From Bacteroidota bacterium (GTDB taxonomy: Bacteria; Bacteroidota; Bacteroidia; Chitinophagales; Chitinophagaceae), in the NCBI GenBank assembly GCA_030831005.1, contig JAURLW010000094.1, forward strand, positions 1 to 31,197: 31,197 nucleotides of DNA. The letters run 5' to 3'. Positions 15,525 to 24,243 of this stretch are shown here, one piece after another (position 1 is the stretch's first letter; every line of letters begins with the position of its first letter). The notes beneath the pieces are model-generated. The model was not told the DNA's origin, made no database searches, and saw only the letters and a list, made by a program, of their open reading frames with translations. The position numbers were made by a program, and so were the translations under genes.

Positions 15525-16252
15525 TGGATCTAAATTATGGAATTGCTTTTTTAATGGGACTAACAGGAAGTTTGCACTGTGCAGGGATGTGCGGACCAAT
15601 CATATTAGCTATCCCATTTAAAAATAATAATTACGCCATCAAAGTACTTTCTATACTACTCTATCAGTTTGGACGCATCGGCATGTATAGTTTATTAGGT
15701 TATATCTTATTTTCATTCAAAGAATTGTTTAATCCTGGAATTCAACAAGTAGTTTCCATTGCTATAGGGAGCTTATTATTAATAGCTAGTATACTATACT
15801 TAGTACCAAAATTAGCAGCCTTTTGGAAATTCAAACTTCCTTGGAATCAATGGGTACTCACACAATTAGGACGTGTATTTAGCAAACCTTCTATGGCTAT
15901 GCTTACCCTTGCTGGCGCGCTTAATGGACTATTACCTTGCGGACTAGTATATATGGCCTTGAGTATGAGCATCACGGCAAAAAGTAGTGTACAAATGGCC
16001 TTTCTATTACTAAGTTTTGGGGTTGGCACTATGCCTATGATGATGGGTATAGCCTTACTTAAGAATAAGATTCAATGGGCTAAACAACAACGACTACAAC
16101 GCCTTATTCCTCTGCTCGTTGTTATTTATGGCACTTTGTTTATTTTAAGAGGAGCTAATTTAGGCATACCCTATTTAAGCCCTAAAGTAGCCATAGAACA
16201 AAATGCAAATAAAGAAATAAAAATCAAACATAGCTGTTGTCATAAAAATTAA
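15524..16252 (+). CDS. COG2836 (TauE/SafE-like) membrane protein with possible metal-binding motifs
   Basis: A 242-residue polytopic protein with about six membrane helices in two related halves. The first helix contains H18-C-A-G-M-C23-G-P and the matching position in the second half has LLPCGLVY, both hallmarks of this family, which is found regularly in cbb3 gene clusters. The C-terminus ends in KHSCCHKN, a compact His/Cys group. A role in copper or heme handling for the oxidase is inferred from context; sulfite export, the common database name, is unlikely here. It is the last gene of the operon, directly before a terminator. Confidence 0.85.
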   Translation: MDLNYGIAFLMGLTGSLHCAGMCGPIILAIPFKNNNYAIKVLSILLYQFGRIGMYSLLGYILFSFKELFNPGIQQVVSIAIGSLLLIASILYLVPKLAAFWKFKLPWNQWVLTQLGRVFSKPSMAMLTLAGALNGLLPCGLVYMALSMSITAKSSVQMAFLLLSFGVGTMPMMMGIALLKNKIQWAKQQRLQRLIPLLVVIYGTLFILRGANLGIPYLSPKVAIEQNANKEIKIKHSCCHKN

Positions 16253-16256
16253 GCAT

Positions 16257-16289
16257 AAAAAAACGCAAGCAGGTAGCTTGCGTTTTTTT
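16257..16289. terminator. Bidirectional terminator at the end of the cbb3 operon
   Basis: CGCAAGC / GCTTGCG with an AGGTA loop, extended by seven A:T pairs (A 16257-16263, T 16283-16289). It separates the cbb3 operon from the convergent lipoprotein gene, which ends 18 bases further on. Confidence 0.92.
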
Positions 16290-16306
16290 GTATTATAATT
16301 AAAAGC

Positions 16307-16846
16307 TTAGAGAATATCGCCATCTATAAATCCAATAGCTACATTTTTATAATTTCCTGCACCGTCTCCACCGCTAAAATAGAAATAGCCTTGAATATGA
16401 TTATTAGTTAATTTCAACAAGCGAAATCTGCCACATCCTCCATTATTTGTAGCAAACACCCTACCGCTACTCATAACTGAAACAGCGGCTACTTGATTAG
16501 TAGGGATACCAAAATAATAAGACTCATTAACTTTAGACGCTTCGCTAATAGACATTGCAATAGTATAATCACCAGCCGAAGCAGTAATTACAACAAAACC
16601 TTGATTGCGAGAAGCTTGAAATGTAGAAAATACAAGCGTATCTTTTTCTACAACTGCTGACATTGGTATAGTACCCCACCAATTAAAGCTTGGATTACTT
16701 TTACATAAGTCTGTAGGCGGATTTAAAGGATTTGGCGAAGTACTTAATGAACCAGCAGCATTTGAATCAAAAACACCATTGCTGCATGAACTCATTACGA
16801 TTGAAAAAATAATTGCTAGTACGCCAAATTGTAAAATCGATTTCAT
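16307..16846 (-). CDS. Lipoprotein of unknown function
   Basis: A 179-residue protein with a lipoprotein signal peptide (MKSILQFGVLAIIFSIVMSS before C20, lipobox VMSSC), so it is probably attached to the outer or inner membrane. A Ser/Pro/Asn-rich linker follows (about 21-45), then a domain of mainly beta character with two further cysteines (C48 and a GGCGRF cysteine near 138) that may form a disulfide. The closing GYFYFSGGDGAGNYKNVAIGF pattern recalls small Bacteroidota lipoproteins of the DUF6252 type, but I cannot confirm a family. A TATCTTTA element with a TTTG 22 bases before it (16898-16865, minus strand) could be its promoter. It is a single gene, not part of the cbb3 operon. Confidence 0.8.
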   Translation of the reverse strand: MKSILQFGVLAIIFSIVMSSCSNGVFDSNAAGSLSTSPNPLNPPTDLCKSNPSFNWWGTIPMSAVVEKDTLVFSTFQASRNQGFVVITASAGDYTIAMSISEASKVNESYYFGIPTNQVAAVSVMSSGRVFATNNGGCGRFRLLKLTNNHIQGYFYFSGGDGAGNYKNVAIGFIDGDIL

Positions 16847-16905
16847 TTGAATATTGTTTATTACTAAAGATACTGATTATATGCAGAAGGCATACAAAGC
16901 ATTTC

Positions 16906-18681
16906 TTATTTTTTAACCGTAGATTGCAATTGCAATTCTTCAAACTGATGCGCATCTATAACAGAAGGAGCATCAAGCATTACATATCTACCCGCATTAT
17001 TTTTAGGGAAGGCAATAAAATCTCGAATTGATTCTTGTCCGCCTAATAAAGCACACATCCTATCAAAACCAAAGGCTATACCTCCATGCGGTGGTGCACC
17101 ATACTCAAACGCACCCAATAAGAAACCAAATTTCTCTTGAGCCTCTTCTTTGCTCATACCTAAGGCAGCAAACATCTTTTCTTGCAAATCGCGTTGGTAA
17201 ATACGAATAGAACCTCCGCCAATTTCAGTTCCATTTAAAACGATATCGTAAGCATTAGCTTTAATTACTGCATACTTGCTTAAATCTTGCATCCATTCAA
17301 TTTGCTCCGGCTTAGGAGATGTAAATGGATGATGTCTTGCAACAAATCGTTTTGATTCTTCATCATATTCAAACAATGGGAAATCGATAACCCAAAGTGG
17401 TTTATACACGTCTGGATTTCGAAGGCCTAATTGATTACCCATTTCCAAACGTAATTCACTAGCCGCTTTTCTGGTCAACGCTTCTTCTCCAGCCACAATA
17501 GCAATTAAATCGCCTTTTTGTGCATTACAAAAAGAAGCAATAGCTGCTAATTTATCTTCTGAGAAAAACTTATCTACCGTACTTTTAAAAGTGCCATCTT
17601 CATTACAACGAATAAACAACAAACCTGTCATACCAATTTGTGGACGCTTAACCCACTCCGTTAACTCATCTGTTTGTTTTCTAGTAAAAGAAGCTGCACC
17701 TGGAATGCTAACCGCAATAATTGTTTTAGCCTCATTAGTCACTTTGAAATCTACACCATTTAATGCATCGCAATGTACAGTGTCTTCAACCTTTAAATTA
17801 TTCAATTTCATTTCGAAACGAATATCCGGTTTATCATTTCCATAATGCCACATCGCATCATCCCAGGTCATTCTCGGAAATGCTTCTTTGAAACTAATTT
17901 GTTTTACATCTTCAAAAACATGTTTTACTAAGCCTTCAAACATATTCAAAATATCTTCTTGCTCTACAAAAGACATTTCACAATCTATCTGCGTAAATTC
18001 TGGCTGACGATCGGCACGTAAATCTTCATCTCTAAAACATTTTACGATCTGGTAATAACGATCATAGCCACTAATCATTAATAATTGCTTAAAGGTTTGT
18101 GGACTTTGAGGAAGGGCATAAAACTGACCTTCATTCATTCGTGAAGGCACTACAAAATCTCGAGCCCCTTCTGGAGTTGATTTAATTAAAAAAGGCGTTT
18201 CAATATCATAAAACCCTTGTGTATCCATATAATTTCTGACCGCACGATTAACTTTGTAACGCAATTCCATATTGCGTTTTAAGCTTGGTCTTCGCAAATC
18301 TAGATAACGATATTTCATGCGCAATTCATCGCCGCCATCTGTTTCTTCTTCAATGGTAAAAGGAGGTGTTTGAGCGGCGTTTAAAATGGTAAAGGTGTGA
18401 ACTTCAATTTCAATGTCGCCGGTATCTATTTTAGGATTTTTATTGCTGCGCTCTACTACCTTACCTTGTACTTGCAATACAAACTCTCTTCCTAATGGAG
18501 TTTGATCTAATTGCGCATTTAATTGCTCATTAAATAATAATTGAGTAATACCATAACGATCACGAAGATCGACGAAGGTAATACTACCAAATTTACGAAT
18601 GGTTTGTACCCATCCTGCTAGGGTTATTTCTTTATTAATATCAGCAATACGCAAAGCGCCACAAGTATGCGAACGGAACAT
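16906..18681 (-). CDS. aspS: Aspartyl-tRNA synthetase
   Basis: It charges tRNA-Asp with aspartate. The 591-residue length fits bacterial AspRS. In order: an OB-fold anticodon-binding domain (about 1-105, with LAGWVQTIRKFGSITFVDLRD), the class II core with motif 2 FRDEDLRADRQPEF near residue 215, the bacterial GAD insertion (about 290-420), and motif 3 with GAPPHGGIAFGFDR near 530-540. Just after it comes the family ending IRDFIAFPKNN...DAPS. It is transcribed alone, 66 bases downstream of tcdA on the same strand. Whether it also charges tRNA-Asn cannot be judged from this window. Confidence 0.97.
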   Translation of the reverse strand: MFRSHTCGALRIADINKEITLAGWVQTIRKFGSITFVDLRDRYGITQLLFNEQLNAQLDQTPLGREFVLQVQGKVVERSNKNPKIDTGDIEIEVHTFTILNAAQTPPFTIEEETDGGDELRMKYRYLDLRRPSLKRNMELRYKVNRAVRNYMDTQGFYDIETPFLIKSTPEGARDFVVPSRMNEGQFYALPQSPQTFKQLLMISGYDRYYQIVKCFRDEDLRADRQPEFTQIDCEMSFVEQEDILNMFEGLVKHVFEDVKQISFKEAFPRMTWDDAMWHYGNDKPDIRFEMKLNNLKVEDTVHCDALNGVDFKVTNEAKTIIAVSIPGAASFTRKQTDELTEWVKRPQIGMTGLLFIRCNEDGTFKSTVDKFFSEDKLAAIASFCNAQKGDLIAIVAGEEALTRKAASELRLEMGNQLGLRNPDVYKPLWVIDFPLFEYDEESKRFVARHHPFTSPKPEQIEWMQDLSKYAVIKANAYDIVLNGTEIGGGSIRIYQRDLQEKMFAALGMSKEEAQEKFGFLLGAFEYGAPPHGGIAFGFDRMCALLGGQESIRDFIAFPKNNAGRYVMLDAPSVIDAHQFEELQLQSTVKK

Positions 18682-18747
18682 AAAAATCGTTTAAAATTCC
18701 TTGCAAGATAAGCAAAATATTGCGATTGTTTTCTTTAGCTACCAGCC

Positions 18748-19470
18748 TTAGTCTTGTATTAATGCCCGAATGGCAACAGAGGCCACAGCACCACCAAAAG
18801 CAGCTGGCAAATAGGAAATAGTGCCATAAGATGATTTTTTGAAATTAGAACCATCGGTAACCAATAAGGATTCTTTATCTGGCAACTCGGTTGAAAATAC
18901 AACGGTGATGCCTTTATAGATTTTTCTTGGGCGTAAGCGTTTTCTAATGAGCTGTGCAAAGGGGCAATTGAACGACTTTGAAATGTCGGCTACTTTTAAT
19001 TGGGTTGGATCCATCTTGCCACCTGCACCCATACTACTTACAATGCGCAAGCCCTTGTTATAGGCAGCTTCTAAGAATGTAACTTTGGGTGTAATACTAT
19101 CAATAGCATCAATAACATAATCGAAAGGAACTTCTAAAATTTCTGCTACCATTTCTGGCGCAATAAAAGAATTGATAACGGTCAATTCTAATTCTGGATT
19201 GATAGCTTTTAAACGCTCCGCCATAATTGCCGCTTTAGATTCACCATGATTGGTTGCTAAGGCTGGCAATTGTCTATTTCTATTAGAAGGATCAACAACA
19301 TCTCCATCTATAATCGTCATCTTCCCTACACCAGCTCTACAAATAAACTCAGCCGCAAAAGAACCTACTCCACCCATGCCTACAACTAATACATGCGCAT
19401 TTATTAAGCGCTGCAATTTCTCTTCACCTATAAGTAAGCTTGTACGCGACAACCATGCTGTATCTTTCAT
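18748..19470 (-). CDS. tcdA: tRNA threonylcarbamoyladenosine dehydratase
   Basis: An E1-like ATP-dependent enzyme that cyclises t6A37 to ct6A in tRNAs. The 240-residue protein begins with the family stretch SRTSLLIGEEKLQRL, followed by the nucleotide-binding G31-M-G-G-V-G-S and the D-x-D/R-N-R-Q segment (DVVDPSNRNRQ). The conserved SSMGAGGKMDPTQLKVADISK and RKRLRPR stretches separate TcdA from ThiF and MoeB. It shares one base with the stop of the upstream tatD gene (TAATG), a clear two-gene operon. Confidence 0.93.
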   Translation of the reverse strand: MKDTAWLSRTSLLIGEEKLQRLINAHVLVVGMGGVGSFAAEFICRAGVGKMTIIDGDVVDPSNRNRQLPALATNHGESKAAIMAERLKAINPELELTVINSFIAPEMVAEILEVPFDYVIDAIDSITPKVTFLEAAYNKGLRIVSSMGAGGKMDPTQLKVADISKSFNCPFAQLIRKRLRPRKIYKGITVVFSTELPDKESLLVTDGSNFKKSSYGTISYLPAAFGGAVASVAIRALIQD

Positions 19471-20108
19471 TATGCTAATTTAAAAATCCTGTTGAAATTT
19501 TCTTGAATAGGCAAAATTACATTTTCTATTTCAGTTTGTAACACCTTAGCTGCTGTTTCGTATACCTCATCAATGGCAATTGGACTATCATCTGTTTCTA
19601 AAAAGAGCTGATCCAACGGCAATTGTTTAAAACACATTTGTAACGATGCATCTTGCAATAATGCCGCTCCAAAAGAGATATAATATCCTTGTTGTAAGAG
19701 TTGTTTTGCCACCGGCAATGATTTTCTAAATCCATGGAAGATAACCGGCACTTGTGCTGCTTTTAAATACAATAAACAAGCATCAATTGCTTGCACACAA
19801 TGAATAATTAAAGGCTTTTGTAGTGCGTTAGCGATTTCAATTTGTTGTTGAAAAAGGGTTATTTGCAAATCCCAATAGGCTTTATTTCTTTTGTCTAAGC
19901 CTATTTCCCCTATAGCCCATACCTGTTTTTTAACCATAGCTTGATAGGCACTTTCAATGGCTATAGCATCATAAGATTGTACCATCATAGGATGTAAACC
20001 AAGGCTATAAACGCCATCAGCATCCAGGTTTTGGAAATCCGAATAGATAGCACAGAGGGAAGTAGCAGCGCCCGTCTTTTGATGGGTATGTATATCGATT
20101 AAAAACAA
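19470..20108 (-). CDS. TatD-family metal-dependent hydrolase
   Basis: A TIM-barrel metal-dependent nuclease or hydrolase of the TatD family. At 212 residues it is shorter than typical members (about 255-265), yet all expected metal ligands are present: H7-x-H9 (DIHTH), E68 (GEIGLD), H103 (IIHCV), H125 (IFHGFR) and D173 (ETDDSP). The start is TTG at 20108, because the frame has no earlier ATG and the DIHTH motif must lie near the N-terminus. It is coupled to tcdA by a one-base overlap. Short TatD proteins like this occur in Bacteroidota; the substrate is unknown. Confidence 0.88.
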   Translation of the reverse strand: MFLIDIHTHQKTGAATSLCAIYSDFQNLDADGVYSLGLHPMMVQSYDAIAIESAYQAMVKKQVWAIGEIGLDKRNKAYWDLQITLFQQQIEIANALQKPLIIHCVQAIDACLLYLKAAQVPVIFHGFRKSLPVAKQLLQQGYYISFGAALLQDASLQMCFKQLPLDQLFLETDDSPIAIDEVYETAAKVLQTEIENVILPIQENFNRIFKLA

Positions 20109-20157
20109 GAAGTGTTATTTTCTTAAAAAAAGTTATATTTACATAAAAGAAAAAACC

Positions 20158-20385
20158 ATGCGAGGTCTTTACAAAATCAAAGATTTTATTGAGTGGAAAG
20201 CATTCGGCGTTTGCTCTAGCATTGGCGATCGTTTAGGCATTGCCAGTTCTCGCATTCGTTTATGGTTTATTTATATTTCTTTTCTAACCATGGGCTCTCC
20301 GCTCATCGTATATATGATTTTAGCTTTTTGGAAAAATCTAAAAAACTATATGATACTTAGAAAAAGAAATCCTTTTGTACATTAA
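20158..20385 (+). CDS. PspC-domain small membrane protein
   Basis: A 75-residue protein with a PspC-type pattern: a basic amphipathic start, a G-V-C-S-S-I-G-D-R-L-G-I-A-S-S-R-I-R segment (about 17-34) and one membrane helix (about 35-57). In proteobacteria PspC takes part in the envelope stress response. Stand-alone PspC proteins in Bacteroidota are common and mostly uncharacterised. A TATATTTA sequence (one mismatch to TAnnTTTG) lies about 20 bases before the ATG. Its stop overlaps that of the convergent carboxylase gene in a shared TTAA. Confidence 0.85.
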   Translation: MRGLYKIKDFIEWKAFGVCSSIGDRLGIASSRIRLWFIYISFLTMGSPLIVYMILAFWKNLKNYMILRKRNPFVH

Positions 20386-22010
20386 ACCTGAAATACCCCA
20401 CTTTTCCATTCTCTCTCAATTGGCGCATGATTTGCTGCTTGAATAGCCAAAGCAATTCTATTGCGCGTTTCAGCTGGATCAATAATTTCATCTACCCACA
20501 ATCTTGCTGCTGCATAATATACACTCGTCTGCTTATTATACTTTTCAATAATCTCTTGTAATAATTCTTTTTCTTTTCCCGGGTCAATTACTTCACCCTT
20601 AGCTTTTAAAGAAGCTACTTGAATTTGCAATAATGTTTTAGCTGCTTGCTCTCCACCCATAACGGCAATTTTTGCATTTGGCCAAGCATAAATAAATCGA
20701 GGATCATACGCTTTACCGCACATTGCATAATTACCGGCACCGTATGAATTGCCAATGATAATGGTAATTTTAGGCACAACAGAATTAGCCACTGCATTCA
20801 CAAGCTTAGCTCCATCTTTAATTATACCACTATGTTCGCTTCTGCTACCCACCATAAAACCGGTAACATCTTGCAAGAAGACTAAAGGAATTTTTTTCTG
20901 ATTACAATTTTGAATAAATCGCGCTGCCTTATCTGCACTATCGTTATAGATAACACCACCCATCTGCATTTCGCCTTTACCGCTTTTCACAATTTTTCTT
21001 TGGTTAGCCACAATACCTACTGCCCATCCTGCTACGCGTGCATAACCACAAACTATTGTTTTGCCATAATCTTCTTTAAACTGGTCAAAGGAGTCGGCAT
21101 CTACAATCGTTTCAATAACATCAACTACATCAAAGTTTTTATTGTTCTCTGCACTCACCAAACCATATACATCTTGTGTAGCACGTTTCGGAGCTACAGC
21201 TGCTATTTGATCAAAACCCGCTTGCTCTTGCTTACCAATTTTACTAATGATACGCTTAACCTGATCTAGACAATCTTGCTCATTTTCAAATTTATAATCA
21301 GCAATTCCACTTATTTCATTATGTGTTGTAGCGCCTCCTAGAGTTTGAATATCTATATCTTCACCAATAGCAGCCTTAACTAAATACGGACCCGCTAAGA
21401 AGATAGAACCATTACCTTCCACTATCAATGTTTCGTCGCTCATAATAGGCAAGTAAGCACCACCGGCTACACAACTACCCATTACAGCAGCTATTTGTGT
21501 AATACCCATAGCGCTCATCATTGCATTGTTTCTAAAAATGCGACCGAAATGTTCTTTATCTGGGAAAATCTCATCTTGCATTGGAAGATATACACCTGCG
21601 CTATCTACGATATAAATAACGGGCAATTTATTTTCCATAGCAATTTCTTGTAAGCGTAAATTCTTTTTACCTGTTAAGGGGAACCAAGCACCCGCTTTCA
21701 CCGTATTGTCGTTAGCAATGATCATACATAACTTACCACTAACAAATCCTAGTCCACCTACCGTACCACCAGCCGGACAACCACCATGCTCTTGATACAT
21801 TTCATAAGCTGTGAAGGCAGCAATTTCTTGAAACTCCGTATCTGCATCAATCAAATAATCAATGCGTTCTCTCGGGCTTAATTTTCCTTTTTCTTTAGCT
21901 TTCTCAATTGCTTTTTTACCCCCACCCAAACTAATTTGTGCATGGCGTTGGCGCATTTGGCTAATAGTCAAACGCATAGCATCTTCATTCTTATTAAATT
22001 CTAAATTCAT
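20382..22010 (-). CDS. Acyl-CoA carboxylase carboxyltransferase subunit, methylcrotonyl-CoA type
   Basis: The beta subunit moves CO2 from carboxybiotin to an acyl-CoA. Length is 542 residues, normal for this family. Two crotonase-like halves are visible, with oxyanion-hole stretches GSCVAGGAYLP (first half) and GNSYGAGNYAM (second half). The segment VYLPMQDEIFPDKEHFGRIF and the following NAMMSAMGI resemble methylcrotonyl-CoA carboxylase beta (leucine breakdown) more than propionyl-CoA carboxylase. Substrate is therefore likely but not certain. The biotin carboxylase partner is not in the window. It lies 14 bases behind the ABC permease gene, so the two are probably cotranscribed. Confidence 0.92.
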   Translation of the reverse strand: MNLEFNKNEDAMRLTISQMRQRHAQISLGGGKKAIEKAKEKGKLSPRERIDYLIDADTEFQEIAAFTAYEMYQEHGGCPAGGTVGGLGFVSGKLCMIIANDNTVKAGAWFPLTGKKNLRLQEIAMENKLPVIYIVDSAGVYLPMQDEIFPDKEHFGRIFRNNAMMSAMGITQIAAVMGSCVAGGAYLPIMSDETLIVEGNGSIFLAGPYLVKAAIGEDIDIQTLGGATTHNEISGIADYKFENEQDCLDQVKRIISKIGKQEQAGFDQIAAVAPKRATQDVYGLVSAENNKNFDVVDVIETIVDADSFDQFKEDYGKTIVCGYARVAGWAVGIVANQRKIVKSGKGEMQMGGVIYNDSADKAARFIQNCNQKKIPLVFLQDVTGFMVGSRSEHSGIIKDGAKLVNAVANSVVPKITIIIGNSYGAGNYAMCGKAYDPRFIYAWPNAKIAVMGGEQAAKTLLQIQVASLKAKGEVIDPGKEKELLQEIIEKYNKQTSVYYAAARLWVDEIIDPAETRNRIALAIQAANHAPIEREWKSGVFQV

Positions 22011-22024
22011 AATACAGTTTTAAT

Positions 22025-23119
22025 TTATTCCCATTTAAATACACGAGAAGCTAATAAATAAATCCCAACACCAAACAAACACAATACCAATACATCAAGT
22101 TTTACATCCCACAAATGCGCACCATCAAAAGCAATTTTGCGCATAGCATCATTTAAATAAGTTAATGGCATTGCTTTAGTTATAGGCTGCAACCACTTAG
22201 GGAAATTATCAATTGAAAAGAAGGTGCCAGCCAACAAAAACTGCGGCAAGGTAATAAGATTAGCTATAGGTGGGATAGTAGCATCTGTTTTTGCTAATCC
22301 ACTTACTACAAAACCAAAACCCATAAATACAATAATGCCTAAGGCACTTAAAACCAACATTTCTAATCCTGTCCAAAAGCCATTTACCAATGTAAAACCA
22401 AAAGCGAAATGACCAATCACGATGATTACCAAAGAGGTTAATAATTGAAAAAGCATTCTAGCTATTCCTTCGCTTATTACGATGATTTCTTTTCTAACGG
22501 GTGTAGCAAAAAATCTTTTTAGCACTAAGGTTTGACGGAGGTTAAAAAATACAAATGCTGTTCCAAAAACGCTACCTGCCAATAAAGAAAAGCTTAATTG
22601 ACCGGGTAAGATAAAATCAATTGACTTGTAGGCTCTTACTTGCTGAACGCGAATTTGAACAATTGCAATAGCAGACATTTTTTGTTGAATAGCGGGATCT
22701 TGCAATTGAATAACTTGTTTTACTATGGCTTGTAATGCCGGTATATTCTTCAATCCTGAAGATGCAGCGTGTATGATAATTTGTGCTGGTTGAGTAGCAA
22801 TCGGTTGTTGTATTGCAATAGTAGCCGTAATGGTTCCATTTTGTAGGGCAGCATCTATTTCACTTTGATTAGTGTATGATTTCCATTTTAATTGCGGCAC
22901 TTGATGTAAAGATTTACTCAGGATAGCAGAAGTATCACTATTTAATGCATTAGCTACCGAAAATACAGGGTCTTTCCCACCTCCTAAAAAGCCGAAAACC
23001 ATAATGAAAATAAGAGGAAAAGCTACACCAAAAACTATAGCAGATGGACTCTTAAAAATAGATTGCAAACTTGCCTTAACTAATGCCCTTAATGCCCTAA
23101 GGTTACTATACGATTTCAT
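22025..23119 (-). CDS. ABC-2 type transporter permease
   Basis: A 364-residue membrane protein with the ABC-2 layout: one N-terminal helix (about 26-48), a large extracytoplasmic domain (about 50-165), then five or six helices to the C-terminus. The tract KRFFATPVRKEIIVISEGIARMLFQ and the late ANLITLPQFLLAGTFFS, PLTYLNDAMRKI stretches are typical of DrrB/YhhJ-like exporters. No ATPase gene is adjacent, so the partner must be encoded elsewhere. The substrate is unknown. It precedes and is probably cotranscribed with the carboxylase subunit, with no obvious functional link. Confidence 0.9.
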   Translation of the reverse strand: MKSYSNLRALRALVKASLQSIFKSPSAIVFGVAFPLIFIMVFGFLGGGKDPVFSVANALNSDTSAILSKSLHQVPQLKWKSYTNQSEIDAALQNGTITATIAIQQPIATQPAQIIIHAASSGLKNIPALQAIVKQVIQLQDPAIQQKMSAIAIVQIRVQQVRAYKSIDFILPGQLSFSLLAGSVFGTAFVFFNLRQTLVLKRFFATPVRKEIIVISEGIARMLFQLLTSLVIIVIGHFAFGFTLVNGFWTGLEMLVLSALGIIVFMGFGFVVSGLAKTDATIPPIANLITLPQFLLAGTFFSIDNFPKWLQPITKAMPLTYLNDAMRKIAFDGAHLWDVKLDVLVLCLFGVGIYLLASRVFKWE

Positions 23120-23124
23120 AGATG

Positions 23125-23132
23125 CAAATATA
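23125..23132 (-). promoter_or_regulatory. -7 element before the ABC permease gene
   Basis: On the minus strand TATATTTG, an exact TAnnTTTG, ends 5 bases before the ATG at 23119, which would give an almost leaderless mRNA. No TTG is found at the -33 position. Confidence 0.4.
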
Positions 23133-23164
23133 AGTTTTTATATATGGATTAGCGGTATTCTCTG

Positions 23165-24070
23165 TTAATTACAAATTTCTTGAAAAGGACACAGCTCACA
23201 TTTACTTGTATCATCTGTTTTTTCAAAACAGACCATAGGCTTGGGTTTGTTTTCTGCTTCGTTTTCTAGCAAAGCAAGCATTTGTTGCTTACCAGCATCA
23301 ATAATAGCATAGGCTTCATCTATATCCGACGCTGCAATGTTTCTTCCCACATCGGTGCCCGTTTGAATATAATGCGTATACGCTTGAATGTTTGTGATCT
23401 TAGTATCAATACCATCAACTAACTGCAAGCGCAGCGCATAAATCTTCAATTGAGCAGACAATTCGGTGTGTCGCTCTCTACCCGTTTTCCAATCAATTAA
23501 TATTAATTGCCCCTCTTGATCATAAAAACACAAATCGGGTATGGCATATACTTTGAGCCCCTGCACATCAAACTGCATACTTTTAATATCATCCGCATCT
23601 ACGTATATAAATTGATTTGCAGGAATAGATTTTAAAATATCATACCACTTCGATTGAAAATAAGTAGTTAATAATGTAGCTCCCTTTTCAAACCAATAAT
23701 CCTGATCAATAGGCAAGCCTTTATAATGCTCTATCAGCAATAATGATTTGGGGTTGATGGGCCCTTGCGCATTTTGATACGAAATAGCTAAATCATGTGC
23801 TAATCTTTTTTGTAAACTTTCTAGCAGGTAGGACGCCTCCTTATCTTTATGAAGTATGCTATATTTAATGCATCGATGCACCACATCTCCCAGCCACATG
23901 TCTAGTGCTGACATTTTCTTTAATTGGTAGATTTTCTTCTTTAAAGGCGAAGCATTCCATAACCAACCATCCCAATACTCGTAATAGTTATAAAAGTATT
24001 TCCTTGGGCAATAATGAAATAATTCGTTACGACTTAAGGACCAAGAAAATTCATTTTTAAAGGTGGCCAT
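23165..24070 (-). CDS. Stand-alone PD-(D/E)XK nuclease with Cas4/AddB-like Fe-S cysteines
   Basis: A 301-residue RecB-family nuclease. The active site reads H65 (GDVVHRC), D179 (AIPDLC), D193-W-K195 (LIDWKTG) and Q207/Y211 (QLKIY). C21 near the N-terminus and C291-x2-C294-x5-C300 at the C-terminus form the split four-cysteine pattern that holds a [4Fe-4S] cluster in Cas4, AddB and related exonucleases. No helicase, cas genes or CRISPR repeats are nearby, so it acts alone or with distant partners. The ATG at 24070 is chosen because a TAnnTTTG promoter box lies 20 bases upstream; the longer frame from 24112 would include it. A DNA-end processing role is inferred. Confidence 0.88.
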   Translation of the reverse strand: MATFKNEFSWSLSRNELFHYCPRKYFYNYYEYWDGWLWNASPLKKKIYQLKKMSALDMWLGDVVHRCIKYSILHKDKEASYLLESLQKRLAHDLAISYQNAQGPINPKSLLLIEHYKGLPIDQDYWFEKGATLLTTYFQSKWYDILKSIPANQFIYVDADDIKSMQFDVQGLKVYAIPDLCFYDQEGQLILIDWKTGRERHTELSAQLKIYALRLQLVDGIDTKITNIQAYTHYIQTGTDVGRNIAASDIDEAYAIIDAGKQQMLALLENEAENKPKPMVCFEKTDDTSKCELCPFQEICN

Positions 24071-24089
24071 GTATTTGCTGTTTTCGGAA

Positions 24090-24097
24090 CAAATATA
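24090..24097 (-). promoter_or_regulatory. -7 element of the Fe-S nuclease gene
   Basis: On the minus strand TATATTTG, an exact TAnnTTTG, lies 19 bases before the ATG at 24070, giving a leader of about 16 bases. No convincing -33 box. Confidence 0.45.
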
Positions 24098-24243
24098 AGC
24101 TCTCAAAGTCAATTCCCACGCTCTTTACAGAATAGTACATAAAGCGAGTAAACTTAACATCAATTTTGGACTTTAAATTCGCCTTTTTGACAAAAAATCA
24201 ATAATTTCGCACAACTTTAATCTTAAAATACACCCACATAATT

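Noticed and set aside
23165..24070. Cas4-like protein as a sign of a CRISPR-Cas locus
   Set aside because: No repeat array and no other cas genes occur anywhere in the window.
24187..24201. TTGAC-N5-ATCAA upstream of aconitase, similar to an FNR box
   Set aside because: The spacer is 5 and not 4 (TGA-N7-TCA and not N6), and the half-site differs from the two matched cbb3 sites. It is not placed at the same distance from a -7 box.
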